This document shows positions 18,340-27,858 of a DNA stretch of 64,000 nucleotides, one piece after another. The notes beneath the pieces are model-generated. The model was not told the origin of the DNA, did no database searches, and saw nothing but the letters and a program-made list of their open reading frames with translations. The translations under genes were made by a program, and so were the position numbers. Origin of the DNA: Nocardia paucivorans NBRC 100373 (GTDB lineage Bacteria; Actinomycetota; Actinomycetes; Mycobacteriales; Mycobacteriaceae); the NCBI RefSeq assembly GCF_000308675.1, contig NZ_BAGE01000041.1:310001-374000 (forward strand). The letters run 5' to 3'. The first letter of the stretch is position 1; each line of letters starts with the position of its first letter.

Positions 18340-20165
18340 AGTGGACGCTCCTCGATCGGTCCCTCCGGCTTCGCTTCCGGCGCCGGCGTCGATTTGACCA
18401 GCGCCGGAGAGCCGATCACATCGGTGATCAACGTCTTCCGTTGCGGATCGTGCTGTTCGATGGACTTCTTCACCGCATCGCGGTACGGGCCCTCCCACCA
18501 GGGCACGGTGCGCACGAGCACCGGCGGCGCACCGGACGAGAAAACGATGGCCCGGCCACGCGGTAGTGTCGCCAATGCCTGCACGGTGAAGGTCTTCGAG
18601 GACCCCAGCGACCGGGAATAGCTCTTACCACCCTTGGACTCCGACACCGAGGCCGAGATCGACGAGTGCTCACCAATGGCCTCGGAACGTTCGCGCAGGA
18701 AATTGGTGTCGTCCACCCCACTGCCGAGCACCTTGACATTGGCGGCCGACCACAATGCGTTCATCCCGTCGTCACCCCAGCAGCGCGCTCCCTGGGCCCA
18801 GGACTGCAGGACCGTCATGACCACGATCCCCCGCGAACCGAAGTGGCTGTACTGCTTGGGCAGGTCCTTCCAGCGAACCACGTTCGCCGCCTCGTCGAGC
18901 ACGGCCAACAACGGGATCGGCAATCGACCGCCCGCCGAATGCGAGGCCTTGCGCATGGCCACGTCGATCACGGCCTCGGTGAGCGCGCTCACCAACGGGG
19001 ACGCCGAGCCGCGCCCCTCGAGGGAAAGACTGTAGAGGGTGCCGTTGCGTTCGATGAATTCCAGTTCGTCGAACTGGCGCCGGTTCTCACCGGGTGTGAT
19101 CCACGGGTGCACGTTCCGCAGTTTCAGGCAGCGACACATCTTCTTGGCCGTGCCGAAGATACCGCTTCGTGTCCGCGGGTCGGCGTTGTACTGCGAGGAC
19201 AGACCGGACGCGGTGTAGTCGTGGCCGGCATTGCGCAGCAACTGGATCGGCTCGATGTTCTGCGGATCGGTCACCCACTCCCACACCTGGGTGATATCCC
19301 GATTGCCGATGGCGGCGGCGAGGAAGAGCCCGGCCAACAGGTCCTCGGCTTCCGGGTCGAAGAAGGCGTCGGTCTTGGCATCCGAACCGTCGTCACCGTC
19401 GGCGAAATGGCCGGCCAACCGGGCCGCCCGCATTTCGCAACCCTCACGGCGCACATCCACCCAGTCCAGGGGATTCCAGTACCAGCCGGGTTCCTCACCC
19501 GCGACGCCCTGCGGGTCGAAGACGAAGGTGGGGCTGCCTTTGGATTCGCGCACATCCCGGGTCGCGTCCACCACATCGCGTTTGTTCGAGGTGGCCAGCA
19601 CCGGGCCGATCGCGGCGAGAATGGCCGGAATGACCCGGGAGGTGGACTTACCCTGCCGCGGACCCCAGATGTCCAAGTGCAGATCCTCGTAGGAACCGTA
19701 GAGCATCACACCGTCGGCGACGCCGATACCGATCGGCACGCCCGGCGCGTCGTCGTAGCCGAGTTTCACCCCCAGCTGGTTCGCCTTCTCCCGCACCCCG
19801 GCCTCGGTGAGCGAGGCGATGGCGCCACCGTTGCCCATCACATCGGCCTTGTCGTCGACGGAGAGCCGTCCCTGGCTCTGCCGCGCCTTGATCCGGCGCC
19901 GCATCCAGACGCCCACCACCCCACCGATGATGATCAACAGCAGGACCGCGGTCGCCCCGGCCGGCCAGCGAATGGTGCCCCGCAGCAATCCGATCAGGAT
20001 GGCGATCGGATTGAGCGGCATGTTCTGCGGACGGACCGCGAACAGATTGCCCAGTTGCAGTGACACCCACAGAACGGCGATCGCCGTGCCGCCGATCGCG
20101 AGCAGGACAAGGGTGCCGTCGGGCCCGGGGACGGCCGGGTCCTTCACCGGTTTCTTCTTCGCCAT
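18336..20165 (-). CDS. VirD4/TraG-family type IV coupling ATPase
   Basis: 609 residues. Two N-terminal membrane segments (about 18-40 and 66-88) are followed by the hexameric ATPase domain: Walker A GPRQGKST at 168-175, a FVFDPQG strand, Walker B LLAVLDEAAN with D424-E425 and the sensor VMTVLQSWAQ. It would couple substrate to the secretion channel at the inner membrane and drive transfer. AGGAGGCAGGT precedes the ATG. It lies at the 3' end of the operon and is coupled to DUF4913. Because no relaxase is seen, the substrate may be protein rather than a DNA-relaxase complex; that is inference. Confidence 0.92.
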   Translation of the reverse strand: MAKKKPVKDPAVPGPDGTLVLLAIGGTAIAVLWVSLQLGNLFAVRPQNMPLNPIAILIGLLRGTIRWPAGATAVLLLIIIGGVVGVWMRRRIKARQSQGRLSVDDKADVMGNGGAIASLTEAGVREKANQLGVKLGYDDAPGVPIGIGVADGVMLYGSYEDLHLDIWGPRQGKSTSRVIPAILAAIGPVLATSNKRDVVDATRDVRESKGSPTFVFDPQGVAGEEPGWYWNPLDWVDVRREGCEMRAARLAGHFADGDDGSDAKTDAFFDPEAEDLLAGLFLAAAIGNRDITQVWEWVTDPQNIEPIQLLRNAGHDYTASGLSSQYNADPRTRSGIFGTAKKMCRCLKLRNVHPWITPGENRRQFDELEFIERNGTLYSLSLEGRGSASPLVSALTEAVIDVAMRKASHSAGGRLPIPLLAVLDEAANVVRWKDLPKQYSHFGSRGIVVMTVLQSWAQGARCWGDDGMNALWSAANVKVLGSGVDDTNFLRERSEAIGEHSSISASVSESKGGKSYSRSLGSSKTFTVQALATLPRGRAIVFSSGAPPVLVRTVPWWEGPYRDAVKKSIEQHDPQRKTLITDVIGSPALVKSTPAPEAKPEGPIEERPL

Positions 20166-20201
20166 ACCTGCCTCCTGAACAATCCGTACGCAAAAGCCCT
20201 G

Positions 20202-20804
20202 TCAGCGGAAGCCGTCGAGCCGCCAGCCGCCGGGAGTGCGCACCACGGTGGCGATAACGGTGGTCGGGGGGAGCGCTTCCGCACGCCCGTCCGGGTAGAC
20301 GACGGTCTGCTCGATACCGATCTTGAACTGCGCGACATTCGGGTCGGCGGCGGTGGGCGGACGCTCCCCCGATGCGAAGGTGAACGCATCCACCCGCGCA
20401 CCCGCGGCGGCCCATTCACCCCAACGCAGTGTGGTGCGTGGCCCCTCCGCGCGGGAGGAAGCGTCCAGCACGCGAAGCAGGCTGGGACCCAGCCATTTTC
20501 GAGCCCGTGCCAGTGATGCGTTCTGGTCCTCGGCGGCCGGTCGCCAGGTGAAGATCTCCCGCAACGCCGCCACCGCGACACCGTCGGGCGTACTCGGGTC
20601 GGGTGCGGGAACGGCCTCGAGCCGACGCGCCGTCGATACCGCCGGCCCTGCCTCCGAACCCGTGGTGTCGTCGACGGCGCCGCACGCACTCAGTATTGCG
20701 ATACCCGATACCAGCGTCACCATCAGCCCCGCATCCGCCGACACCCGATACATCCAGGCTAACCGCCCGAATCGGCGAAACGGCGCCGATTTTCGCGTGT
20801 TCAC
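20202..20804 (-). CDS. Putative lipoprotein of the T4SS operon
   Basis: 200 residues. The N terminus has basic residues, a hydrophobic stretch and a lipobox-like ILSAC-G (Cys about residue 41), so it may be anchored outside the membrane after lipidation; the long N-region is unusual and the call is moderate. The mature part is a single alpha/beta domain ending in VIATVVRTPGGWRLDGFR, similar in style to the NTF2-like VirB8/conjugal transfer folds. GTG at 20804 overlaps the hydrolase stop (GTGA) with GGAGGG upstream. Likely part of the envelope-spanning assembly. Confidence 0.55.
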   Translation of the reverse strand: MNTRKSAPFRRFGRLAWMYRVSADAGLMVTLVSGIAILSACGAVDDTTGSEAGPAVSTARRLEAVPAPDPSTPDGVAVAALREIFTWRPAAEDQNASLARARKWLGPSLLRVLDASSRAEGPRTTLRWGEWAAAGARVDAFTFASGERPPTAADPNVAQFKIGIEQTVVYPDGRAEALPPTTVIATVVRTPGGWRLDGFR

Positions 20805-22483
20805 AGCACCCTCCTCGCGCGCGCATCGCCGGGAACTGCGGTTTCCCCCACACCACCCGGGGAATTCGCGTCGGCCTCCGGTGCGGCGTGGATCATCCGC
20901 CCGTTTCCGATGTAGATGCCGACATGCGCGGGACCGCGCAGTCCGAAATCACTGAACACCAGATCACCGGGCCGCATGGCGCCGAGTGACACCTCGGTGC
21001 CCACCTCCCACTGCTGTTCGGCCGTCCGAGGCAACGAAACCGTGCCGGACGAGGCGGCGAATACCGCGGCCGAGGTCAGGCCCGGGGCGTCGAGCCCACC
21101 GCCACTGGGTCCCTGGGGACCACCACCACCCCAGACATAGGGGGTGCCGAGCCAGTCGCGTGCGGCCCGCACGATCTGCTCGCCCGCCTCACCTTCCTCC
21201 GGTACGAAACGGCCCTGCGCACCCGGTGTCCGATACTGCGGCTCCATGGCGAGGATGGCGGCCACATACGGCTGGGTTTCCGAATAGTGCGCGGCCACCT
21301 GATTCGGCATACCGCCGGAGGCGAGGACCGCGCCCTCACCGGCGTTGTAGGCGGCCAGGGTCAAGGCCACCACATCACCGCGGACCCGCCCTTCGGCGAT
21401 CCACCCCGACACCTTCTTCGCGAGCGCGCACATATAGCGTCCCTGACCGACGATGGCGTCCCCGTCGTCCCATACGCTGGCGATACCGTTGCCGTCGGCA
21501 TCGATCACATACGGCTGCCCGTCTTCCGGATCGATACTGGTGGCCGTGCCCGGCAAGAACTGCGCCAACCCCTGCGCCCCCGCGGGCGAGGTGGCGCCAC
21601 GACGGAAACCGGACTCCTGTCGCCCCTGGGCGGCCAGCAGCGACGGGGTGATCTCCGGGCACAGCGACCCCGCACGCCGATACCACAGTTCGAGCTCCGG
21701 CGGCACCTTCCCATCGGCCAGCGCCCCACCCGGTGTGCCGAACCCGCGCACACAGCGCGGATCGGTCGAATGCGCCCGCGCTCCACCGATATCCGGAGTG
21801 GGCGCGCCGTCCAACCAGGGGACGGGGTCGATCTGCCGGCCCCCGGTGAACCGCCCGCCCGGCACGATCTCGAAATGCAGGTGGGGTCCGGTGGATTCGC
21901 CCGCCGAGCCCACCTCCCCGATATGTTGGCCCGCCCGCACCACATCACCGACCCGCACCAGCACCCCGCTGTCCCACATATGGCCGTACACGGCCGAAAA
22001 GGACCGGCCGTTGCCGGGGTCCACGGAGTCGATGACGATCCAGTTCCCGAAACCCGAGGCGGGACCCGCGGCCACGACCACCCCGTCGGCGACCGAGAAG
22101 ATCGGTGTGCCGTCGGGGGCGGCCAGGTCGATGCCCTTGTGCCCGCCGTCGCGGGAGCCGAAAACATCGGAGATGCTGTAGGTTCCCGCCGCCATCGGCC
22201 AGACCCGACCCAATTGCTCGGCACCCGCCGCCAAGGACGGCGTGTCGGTCACGGTGGGCTTGGGAGTATGCGACCCCAAAACGTCCGAATCCCCCAACGA
22301 CCCCCCGTCCGCGCGCGGATCACCCGGCGGATAACCCCCCAACGGCGGCAACTCCCCTTGCGGGCCGAGCACCGTCCCGCCCTCACACGGATCGTCCACC
22401 GCGGGCAGCACGATCACCAGCACCACCGTCATCAGACCGAGGACCACGCCCAATGCCGTCCACAGCATCGAGCGGGCGTTCAC
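20801..22483 (-). CDS. Three-domain cell-wall hydrolase: M23 + lytic transglycosylase + degenerate NlpC/P60
   Basis: 560 residues. One N-terminal membrane anchor (about 7-28) precedes an LytM/M23 domain with HKGID (H115, D119) and HLHF (H201, H203), then an SLT-type lytic transglycosylase with catalytic E290 in QESGF and GLAQF, then an NlpC/P60 domain from about residue 435. In the last domain the usual DCSG is DAPG (A466), so the catalytic Cys is absent although H520 remains. It is the VirB1-like enzyme expected to open peptidoglycan for the secretion channel; the P60 domain is probably only structural or wall-binding. GTG at 22483 follows GGAGGAGCC. Confidence 0.88.
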   Translation of the reverse strand: MNARSMLWTALGVVLGLMTVVLVIVLPAVDDPCEGGTVLGPQGELPPLGGYPPGDPRADGGSLGDSDVLGSHTPKPTVTDTPSLAAGAEQLGRVWPMAAGTYSISDVFGSRDGGHKGIDLAAPDGTPIFSVADGVVVAAGPASGFGNWIVIDSVDPGNGRSFSAVYGHMWDSGVLVRVGDVVRAGQHIGEVGSAGESTGPHLHFEIVPGGRFTGGRQIDPVPWLDGAPTPDIGGARAHSTDPRCVRGFGTPGGALADGKVPPELELWYRRAGSLCPEITPSLLAAQGRQESGFRRGATSPAGAQGLAQFLPGTATSIDPEDGQPYVIDADGNGIASVWDDGDAIVGQGRYMCALAKKVSGWIAEGRVRGDVVALTLAAYNAGEGAVLASGGMPNQVAAHYSETQPYVAAILAMEPQYRTPGAQGRFVPEEGEAGEQIVRAARDWLGTPYVWGGGGPQGPSGGGLDAPGLTSAAVFAASSGTVSLPRTAEQQWEVGTEVSLGAMRPGDLVFSDFGLRGPAHVGIYIGNGRMIHAAPEADANSPGGVGETAVPGDARARRVL

Positions 22484-22499
22484 GGCTCCTCCGGGAAAC

Positions 22500-22808
22500 T
22501 CACGTGCGACGCCGCGTTTCGTTGAGGGTCTCGGCCAGCGCGCGATTCATCTCCGCCGCCGCGGCCAACTGCTGCTGCAGTAGCGCGACCTTGCGCCGCA
22601 GAGCGGCCGCGTCCAGACGTTCCAGGCCCGGCCCCTCGGCGGCCCGGACCCAGTTGCGAACCGAATTGGTGTGCACACCGATCTGTTCGGCGACCACCCG
22701 ACACGCTTCCGATTCGCTGCGCAGCTTCCCGGTGAGCGCGAGTACCTGCTCCACCGCGGCAGCACGGACCTCCGGCGATACTCTCCGATACGACCGGTGC
22801 GGCATCAC
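22500..22808 (-). CDS. IS3 OrfA-like helix-turn-helix protein inside the T4SS operon
   Basis: 102 residues. The N-terminal RRVSPEVRAAAVEQVLAL block, ACRVVAEQIGVHTNSVRNWVR helix-turn-helix and following leucine-rich coiled coil with RRKVALLQQQLA are those of IS3/IS911 transposase OrfA (PF01527). No OrfB with a DDE domain, no inverted repeats and no frameshift window follow it. Its ATG overlaps the VirB4 stop by 4 nt, so it is translated as an ordinary member of the operon. It may be a domesticated DNA-binding protein that regulates the locus or binds transferred DNA (inference). Confidence 0.7.
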   Translation of the reverse strand: MMPHRSYRRVSPEVRAAAVEQVLALTGKLRSESEACRVVAEQIGVHTNSVRNWVRAAEGPGLERLDAAALRRKVALLQQQLAAAAEMNRALAETLNETRRRT

Positions 22809-24796
22809 AACGCTGTCCCACCCGTCGTATCTCTTTCATCCGAAACCATCGCGTTGCGGCCCGGATACGCGGTGAACTCCTCGAACCGCTGGTTGGTGTC
22901 GTGGATTCCGCTTTCCCGTTCCGCGGCCGTGAACTCCATGTGGAACGGGATACCCGGGCGACGATCCTCACCGATCTTCAGCAGGAACTTGCCGGTGCCC
23001 GGTGGTGAGGGCCGCTGTTGTCCGGGTTTGAGCGCCTCACCGGTGAGCGCTTGTGGGGCGGACCATCCGGTCACCATCTCCTCCTCGGCGGATGTGAACG
23101 GAACCGTGCTGTCCAGGCGTTTGATCTCCTCCGCCGGTAGCGCACCGAAAATCTTGGCGCGTGCCCGTTCGAGGAAGCCGAGCGCCTTGGCGATCGCCGC
23201 TTCCGAGCCCAGTGCTTGTAGGTCCTTGATGGTGTGGCTGATCATGATCAGCGCCGTGGCGATACCGCGCTGCAATCGGGTCAGCTCGTCCACCCGGTCG
23301 ACCATGAAATCGCCCAGGCCGAGCACCTGCCACAGCTCGTCCATCACCACCTGGAAGTACCGCTGCGGCGCCAGCCCGGCATCGGTGAGCGTATGGGCCG
23401 CCTCGACGGCGGCGAAACCATCGGCCCAGCAGGCCAACATAACCGCGGCCTTGAGTTTCTTGTCGCCTTGCGGGATATGGGAGACATCGATGCAGACCGC
23501 GACCGCGTCGGTGTCGATCGGCACCGAGGTCTGGCCGTTGAACACCGCCCCGAACGGCCCCTGGGTGAGAGCGCGCAGCGACCGACGCAGTCCCCGAATC
23601 GCGTCCTGGTATTCGATCGGATCGTCGGCGCCCGCGTCGAGCATCAACTGCTGCCCGCCGTCCACGATCACCTCCAGCAGGTTCTCCATGATGGGCGGCT
23701 TGTCCGGCGTGTAGCCGCTACCCGGCTCGTAGAGGATGCGCAGTGCGGTGGAGATGAGTGTTTCCTCGTAGTCGCGCACCCGCTCACCGCGTACCAGTTC
23801 CACCAGACCCGCAATGAGCGTCACCTGCCGGGCCCGCAGATCCTGCAGCACCTGTAGTTGCAGATCGGGCCGGTGATCCAGGCGCGGCACGATAGTGCCG
23901 AGCACACCCGCGGCCAGCGGGTTCAGTTTGCCGTGTCCGTACCCGAGGTCGATCACCTGTCCGCCGACCAGCTCCACCAGCTTGCGGTAATCGGGTTTGA
24001 CATCGGCGAGGATCAAGGGCGTGATGCTCTGCGCGATACCGCCGAGCACGATCCGACGCACCAGCGAGGATTTACCGAACCCGTTCAGCCCCAGGACGAA
24101 CAGGCTGGGCGCGGTGATGAAACTCCCACGCATGAACCAGTTCATCGGATCGAAGCACACCGGCGCGCCGGTGTGCAGATGGGAACCGAGCGGGGTGCCG
24201 ATCAACGGCGCGCCCGCGCCCACCGACCACGGCCACAGTCCCGCCACCTGTGCGGTGGTGGCACGGTATTCGACCGTCCGACCGATCACGTTCATCCGAC
24301 CACCGCCGGGACCCAGATAACCGCGCGGGGTCAGTTGGGCGACCTGACGATCGAAACCGTCCTCGATGGCCTGTTCGGCCCGCGCCGCGTAATTGCGGCG
24401 GCGGAGATCGTCGGTGTGTATGCGGAAGGTCGCCCAGGCCGCGCGCAGCCCGGAACCCTCCCGGCTGATCGTCTCGTAGCGGGCCCGGGTGGCATCGTCG
24501 AGCAGAGGTGGACCGGACTGGCGGCGTTTGTCCGCGCGGGCCTTCGCCCGCCGCGCCGCCCGATCGAATTCCCCGGTGCCCATGGCCCGGTCGGCGGCCT
24601 TGTCGAACTTGACGGGCCGCACGTGCGTACGGGCCCGGCTCCCACCGGTATCGAACGGATCGGCGCCGGCGTGCGGTGTTGCCGCGCGGCGACTCCGATG
24701 GTCGGCACGTGAGCGTTCGACGACTTCGCCGCGCCGAGGTCGACCGGTCGGGGACTGCTGCCGTTCCCGTACGGATGGCTCGTGCTCACGTACCAT
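22805..24796 (-). CDS. VirB4-family secretion ATPase
   Basis: 663 residues. A basic, disordered N terminus (about 1-90) leads into the VirB4/TraE-like ATPase: Walker A GLNGFGKSS around K242, LILADVKPDYRKL, and Walker B FQVVMDELW with D486-E487, then a SHTIKDL sensor region. It powers assembly and substrate movement at the cytoplasmic face. The usual VirB4 N-terminal half is carried instead by the adjacent SCO6880-like gene, as in other actinobacterial systems. It is 7 nt from that gene and overlaps the HTH gene. Confidence 0.9.
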   Translation of the reverse strand: MVREHEPSVRERQQSPTGRPRRGEVVERSRADHRSRRAATPHAGADPFDTGGSRARTHVRPVKFDKAADRAMGTGEFDRAARRAKARADKRRQSGPPLLDDATRARYETISREGSGLRAAWATFRIHTDDLRRRNYAARAEQAIEDGFDRQVAQLTPRGYLGPGGGRMNVIGRTVEYRATTAQVAGLWPWSVGAGAPLIGTPLGSHLHTGAPVCFDPMNWFMRGSFITAPSLFVLGLNGFGKSSLVRRIVLGGIAQSITPLILADVKPDYRKLVELVGGQVIDLGYGHGKLNPLAAGVLGTIVPRLDHRPDLQLQVLQDLRARQVTLIAGLVELVRGERVRDYEETLISTALRILYEPGSGYTPDKPPIMENLLEVIVDGGQQLMLDAGADDPIEYQDAIRGLRRSLRALTQGPFGAVFNGQTSVPIDTDAVAVCIDVSHIPQGDKKLKAAVMLACWADGFAAVEAAHTLTDAGLAPQRYFQVVMDELWQVLGLGDFMVDRVDELTRLQRGIATALIMISHTIKDLQALGSEAAIAKALGFLERARAKIFGALPAEEIKRLDSTVPFTSAEEEMVTGWSAPQALTGEALKPGQQRPSPPGTGKFLLKIGEDRRPGIPFHMEFTAAERESGIHDTNQRFEEFTAYPGRNAMVSDERDTTGGTAL

Positions 24797-24803
24797 TACT
24801 CAC

Positions 24804-26294
24804 TCACCCCGCCAGTGCTTTCGGAATTGTCGCGTGTTCGGGCAGGATCACGCCGCAACCGAGCGAGGCCGCGAAAGCAGCCGCCTGATAGCGGTAGCAG
24901 CGCCGGATCTTCAACCGGGCCTGGGTGGACAGGTCTCGGGTGATGGCCTCGATCCGAGGCAGATCCCCACGCAGCGGCTCGGTGATGGTGACCAGCACGC
25001 CGAAACGGGTGACCCCGTGTCCGCGGGCCTGTTCCTCCCGGGCCTGCTGGGTGGCGCCCACCCGCAGGGTCGCCGCGGCGGAGACCACGCCTCGCTCGCT
25101 CTGCTGGGCCACCAGCGCGTTCTTGAAATCGTCGTCGACGATCTCGGCGGCATCGGCGGCCGAATGCGGGCGGTACACGATGGCGATCCGCTTACGCGGC
25201 ACCTCGGGGTTGGGGGCCAGCAGCCGCTGCAGCACTCGCTCGTCGACGGCGCCCTCCGGCGCGGTGTCCATCTCCCAGGACACCGATCGCCCGCCATCGT
25301 GCACCAGGTGGTCCCATTTCTCGTCACAGGACACCGGCCCGGCGTCGGCCCAATCCAGCCCGTGCCCCTCCGGTTCCCCTGCGGCGACTTCGAGATCCGC
25401 CTGGGAAGCGGGGTCGTAACTGCGCCGGATGAAGGCGATGATCTCATCGGCCGACATCGGCTGGGCCCGCACCCCGGCCTCGGCGAGCGCGGCGCAGATG
25501 CCGGGCAGCCGGCGGCCGATCTCGACCGCTTCCTCGGCGGGGTTCTTCCGCCGTTCCACCGTGGTGGCCTTGAAGGTGATGGCCACCCGGGGCAGGAGCT
25601 GCACCCGTTCCTGTGGCAGTTCGGTGGCGAGTTCGTACATCACCTGCTGCGCCAGTTCCGGCGCATCCGGCCTGGTAATCGTGGAAACCTCGTTGAGCAG
25701 CCGGTTTCCGGTCTCGGGCACGGTATCGATGACCGGGACCACCGCCACGATATCGCTGGTCTGGCCCAGCGACGCCAGGAATGTGCCCCATGCCGACACC
25801 CACCGGTCGATCACCGGTTGGTCCACCGCCTCGTGCCCCTGCGGCCAGGCCCGCAACACCACGGTGTACTGCGCGAACTGCGGTAGATGAATCATCCCGA
25901 AGCTGTATCCACCGGCGTCGATTCCCTCGTAGAGCCTCGACGGGGCGAGCAGTCCGGGCAGCCGGGTGAACCCTCCCGGGATACGGGAGAACCGGCCACC
26001 CCGGTACACGTGCTCACCGCGACTGCGTGAGCGCATCCAGTTGAACATCATCAATCCCGTCTCGTAGCCGGAGCGGCCCCCCGTCCGCCACACCAGTGGA
26101 ACCATGATCACCACGCCGACCCCACCCACGACGAAGCCCCATTGGAAACCGCCGAACATCGCGGTGACCAGGGCGGTGATCACCACGACGAAGCCGAGCA
26201 CCGTCTCTTCCCACCGCAGGCCGAACAGACCGGCGCTGCGCGGCTTCTGCCACAGTCCGTAGGAACGGCGTTCGTAGGTGTCGGGCGTCGTCAT
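24804..26294 (-). CDS. SCO6880 family / PrgI-like T4SS membrane protein
   Basis: 496 residues. YGLWQKPRSAGLFGL opens the protein, then two closely spaced membrane helices (about 28-70) of the PrgI/VirB3 type, then a large cytoplasmic domain with FGMIHLPQ, an RVQLLPRVAITF block and a C-terminal YRYQAAAFAASLGCGVILPEH. This is the SCO6880 family that accompanies VirB4 in actinobacterial conjugative elements and seems to replace the VirB3 and N-terminal VirB4 parts. Its ATG overlaps the VirB6-like gene stop by 4 nt. Confidence 0.85.
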   Translation of the reverse strand: MTTPDTYERRSYGLWQKPRSAGLFGLRWEETVLGFVVVITALVTAMFGGFQWGFVVGGVGVVIMVPLVWRTGGRSGYETGLMMFNWMRSRSRGEHVYRGGRFSRIPGGFTRLPGLLAPSRLYEGIDAGGYSFGMIHLPQFAQYTVVLRAWPQGHEAVDQPVIDRWVSAWGTFLASLGQTSDIVAVVPVIDTVPETGNRLLNEVSTITRPDAPELAQQVMYELATELPQERVQLLPRVAITFKATTVERRKNPAEEAVEIGRRLPGICAALAEAGVRAQPMSADEIIAFIRRSYDPASQADLEVAAGEPEGHGLDWADAGPVSCDEKWDHLVHDGGRSVSWEMDTAPEGAVDERVLQRLLAPNPEVPRKRIAIVYRPHSAADAAEIVDDDFKNALVAQQSERGVVSAAATLRVGATQQAREEQARGHGVTRFGVLVTITEPLRGDLPRIEAITRDLSTQARLKIRRCYRYQAAAFAASLGCGVILPEHATIPKALAG

Positions 26295-27754
26295 CGCGGA
26301 ATGGTGCTCCTGCCGAGATCAGGGGAACGGTTGGCCCAGCGGTCACCCGCGACATCGCCCATGGCCGCATCGGCCCGGCTCATACCGGATGTCGCGGCAC
26401 GTGCCGCGCTTATTCTGCTCGCCGCACGGGACGCTCCGGAGGGGACTCCACCCGAACCCGACGGCGCGGCCGCCCGATCGGCGGATGCCCCACCCCCTCC
26501 TCCGCCGCCGCGCGGCGGCGGGGTGGGTCGGGGAGATCCGGCGCGTCCGCTACCGGAAGGCGGCGGAGTACGACCCGTACCGGTGACATAACCGGCCGCG
26601 CCCGGCGCGGCCGCGCCCTTCACACCGACCGCCTTGGTGCCCACGGCACCCAGGCCGGCCGCCGCGATCAGGGTGCCGCCCGTGGCGGTGAGACCGGAAC
26701 CGCCACTACCCACGATGGCCACCGCCGGGGTCACCAGACGCATCAGGGCGGGCAGGACGAAGGCCACGCTGCACAGCAGCACGATGGCCACCAGCATGCG
26801 CTGGGCCTCCTCGCCTTCGGGCAATCCCGATGTGGCGGTCAGCTCGTTCACATGACCCGCCGTGGTGAAGGCGATCATGTACACGATCGCGGCCACCGGC
26901 TTCCACAGCATGAACGCGATGATCCAACCGACCAGCTTCTGATACGACTGCTTGCCGATATTCATCCCGGACGACGCCGCCGCCAACGGAAGCACCCCGG
27001 CCGCGATCACCAACAGCCCCTGCCGGACGATGGCCAAAACGATCTGCGCCAGAGCGCCGAGCAGCCCGACAATGGCGATGATCAACACCAGACCGGGCGA
27101 GAACGCCTGCAACTTACTGGTTTTCACCATGAGCTCGGCCATACTCCGGGCATTTCCATCGGTGGAATCGTTGATGATCCACTCGGCAAACCGATCCGAA
27201 GCCTGCGTACCGGCCACGATCACCGCACCCAGCATCCAGGAACTGAACACGACCCGGGTGAACATGCGGAAGGATTCGGCCGCCTCGTTCATCGCGGCCC
27301 CGCGTCTGGCCTCGGCCAATCTGGCGCCGGACAGAATCACCGACGCGATCAACAACAATATCTGCGCCTGATAGGTGTAGTCGTTGATCTTGGTGAACAG
27401 CGCGCCCGAATCGCTGACCGCCTCGTTGGGCACCTTCATCCAGAACGTCAACGCCAGGATGATGGCCTCACCGAGACCGTTCATCAACGAATCCACCACC
27501 TTGCCGAAGGTGGAGTCCCACGCCTTGTCCTTGACCGCGGTGGCCGCCTCCCCCGGATGCGAGACGGCATTACCCGCCTTGCACACCGCCGAGGCCGCAT
27601 CACCCAACGAGATCCCCGGGATGCCGAGACCGTCGAGCGCATCGTGGATCTCGTCGCAGGTCTCGTCGAAACCGTAGGTCTGACCATAGGCCACCGTCGG
27701 GGTCGCGACCATCACGGTGAAGACCACCGCGAGAATGGTGACCAGTTTTCTCAT
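26291..27754 (-). CDS. VirB6/TrbL-like polytopic T4SS membrane protein
   Basis: About 487 residues. ATG at 27754 gives a classical signal peptide (RKLVTILAVVFTVMVATP, then AYGQ); a longer reading from a GTG at 27874 also stays open but puts a charged leader before it. Six or more hydrophobic segments lie between about residues 95 and 380, and the C-terminal about 130 residues are Gly/Pro/Ser-rich and probably disordered, as in TrbL/VirB6 proteins. It would form the inner-membrane channel. The stop overlaps the SCO6880 gene start. Confidence 0.8.
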   Translation of the reverse strand: MRKLVTILAVVFTVMVATPTVAYGQTYGFDETCDEIHDALDGLGIPGISLGDAASAVCKAGNAVSHPGEAATAVKDKAWDSTFGKVVDSLMNGLGEAIILALTFWMKVPNEAVSDSGALFTKINDYTYQAQILLLIASVILSGARLAEARRGAAMNEAAESFRMFTRVVFSSWMLGAVIVAGTQASDRFAEWIINDSTDGNARSMAELMVKTSKLQAFSPGLVLIIAIVGLLGALAQIVLAIVRQGLLVIAAGVLPLAAASSGMNIGKQSYQKLVGWIIAFMLWKPVAAIVYMIAFTTAGHVNELTATSGLPEGEEAQRMLVAIVLLCSVAFVLPALMRLVTPAVAIVGSGGSGLTATGGTLIAAAGLGAVGTKAVGVKGAAAPGAAGYVTGTGRTPPPSGSGRAGSPRPTPPPRGGGGGGGASADRAAAPSGSGGVPSGASRAASRISAARAATSGMSRADAAMGDVAGDRWANRSPDLGRSTIPR

Positions 27755-27858
27755 CAGATCCGAGCCCCGGCCCCGCGCGGGGGCCCGCTCCCGACCCGTC
27801 GAGTGCCGGTCACTGTCGTCAACAGTTTGCGCTTGCACTTTCCGCCCCACATCTCCGA

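Noticed and set aside
22500-22808. Resident IS3 insertion sequence
   Set aside because: No OrfB, inverted repeats or target-site duplication, and the gene is translationally coupled to virB4.
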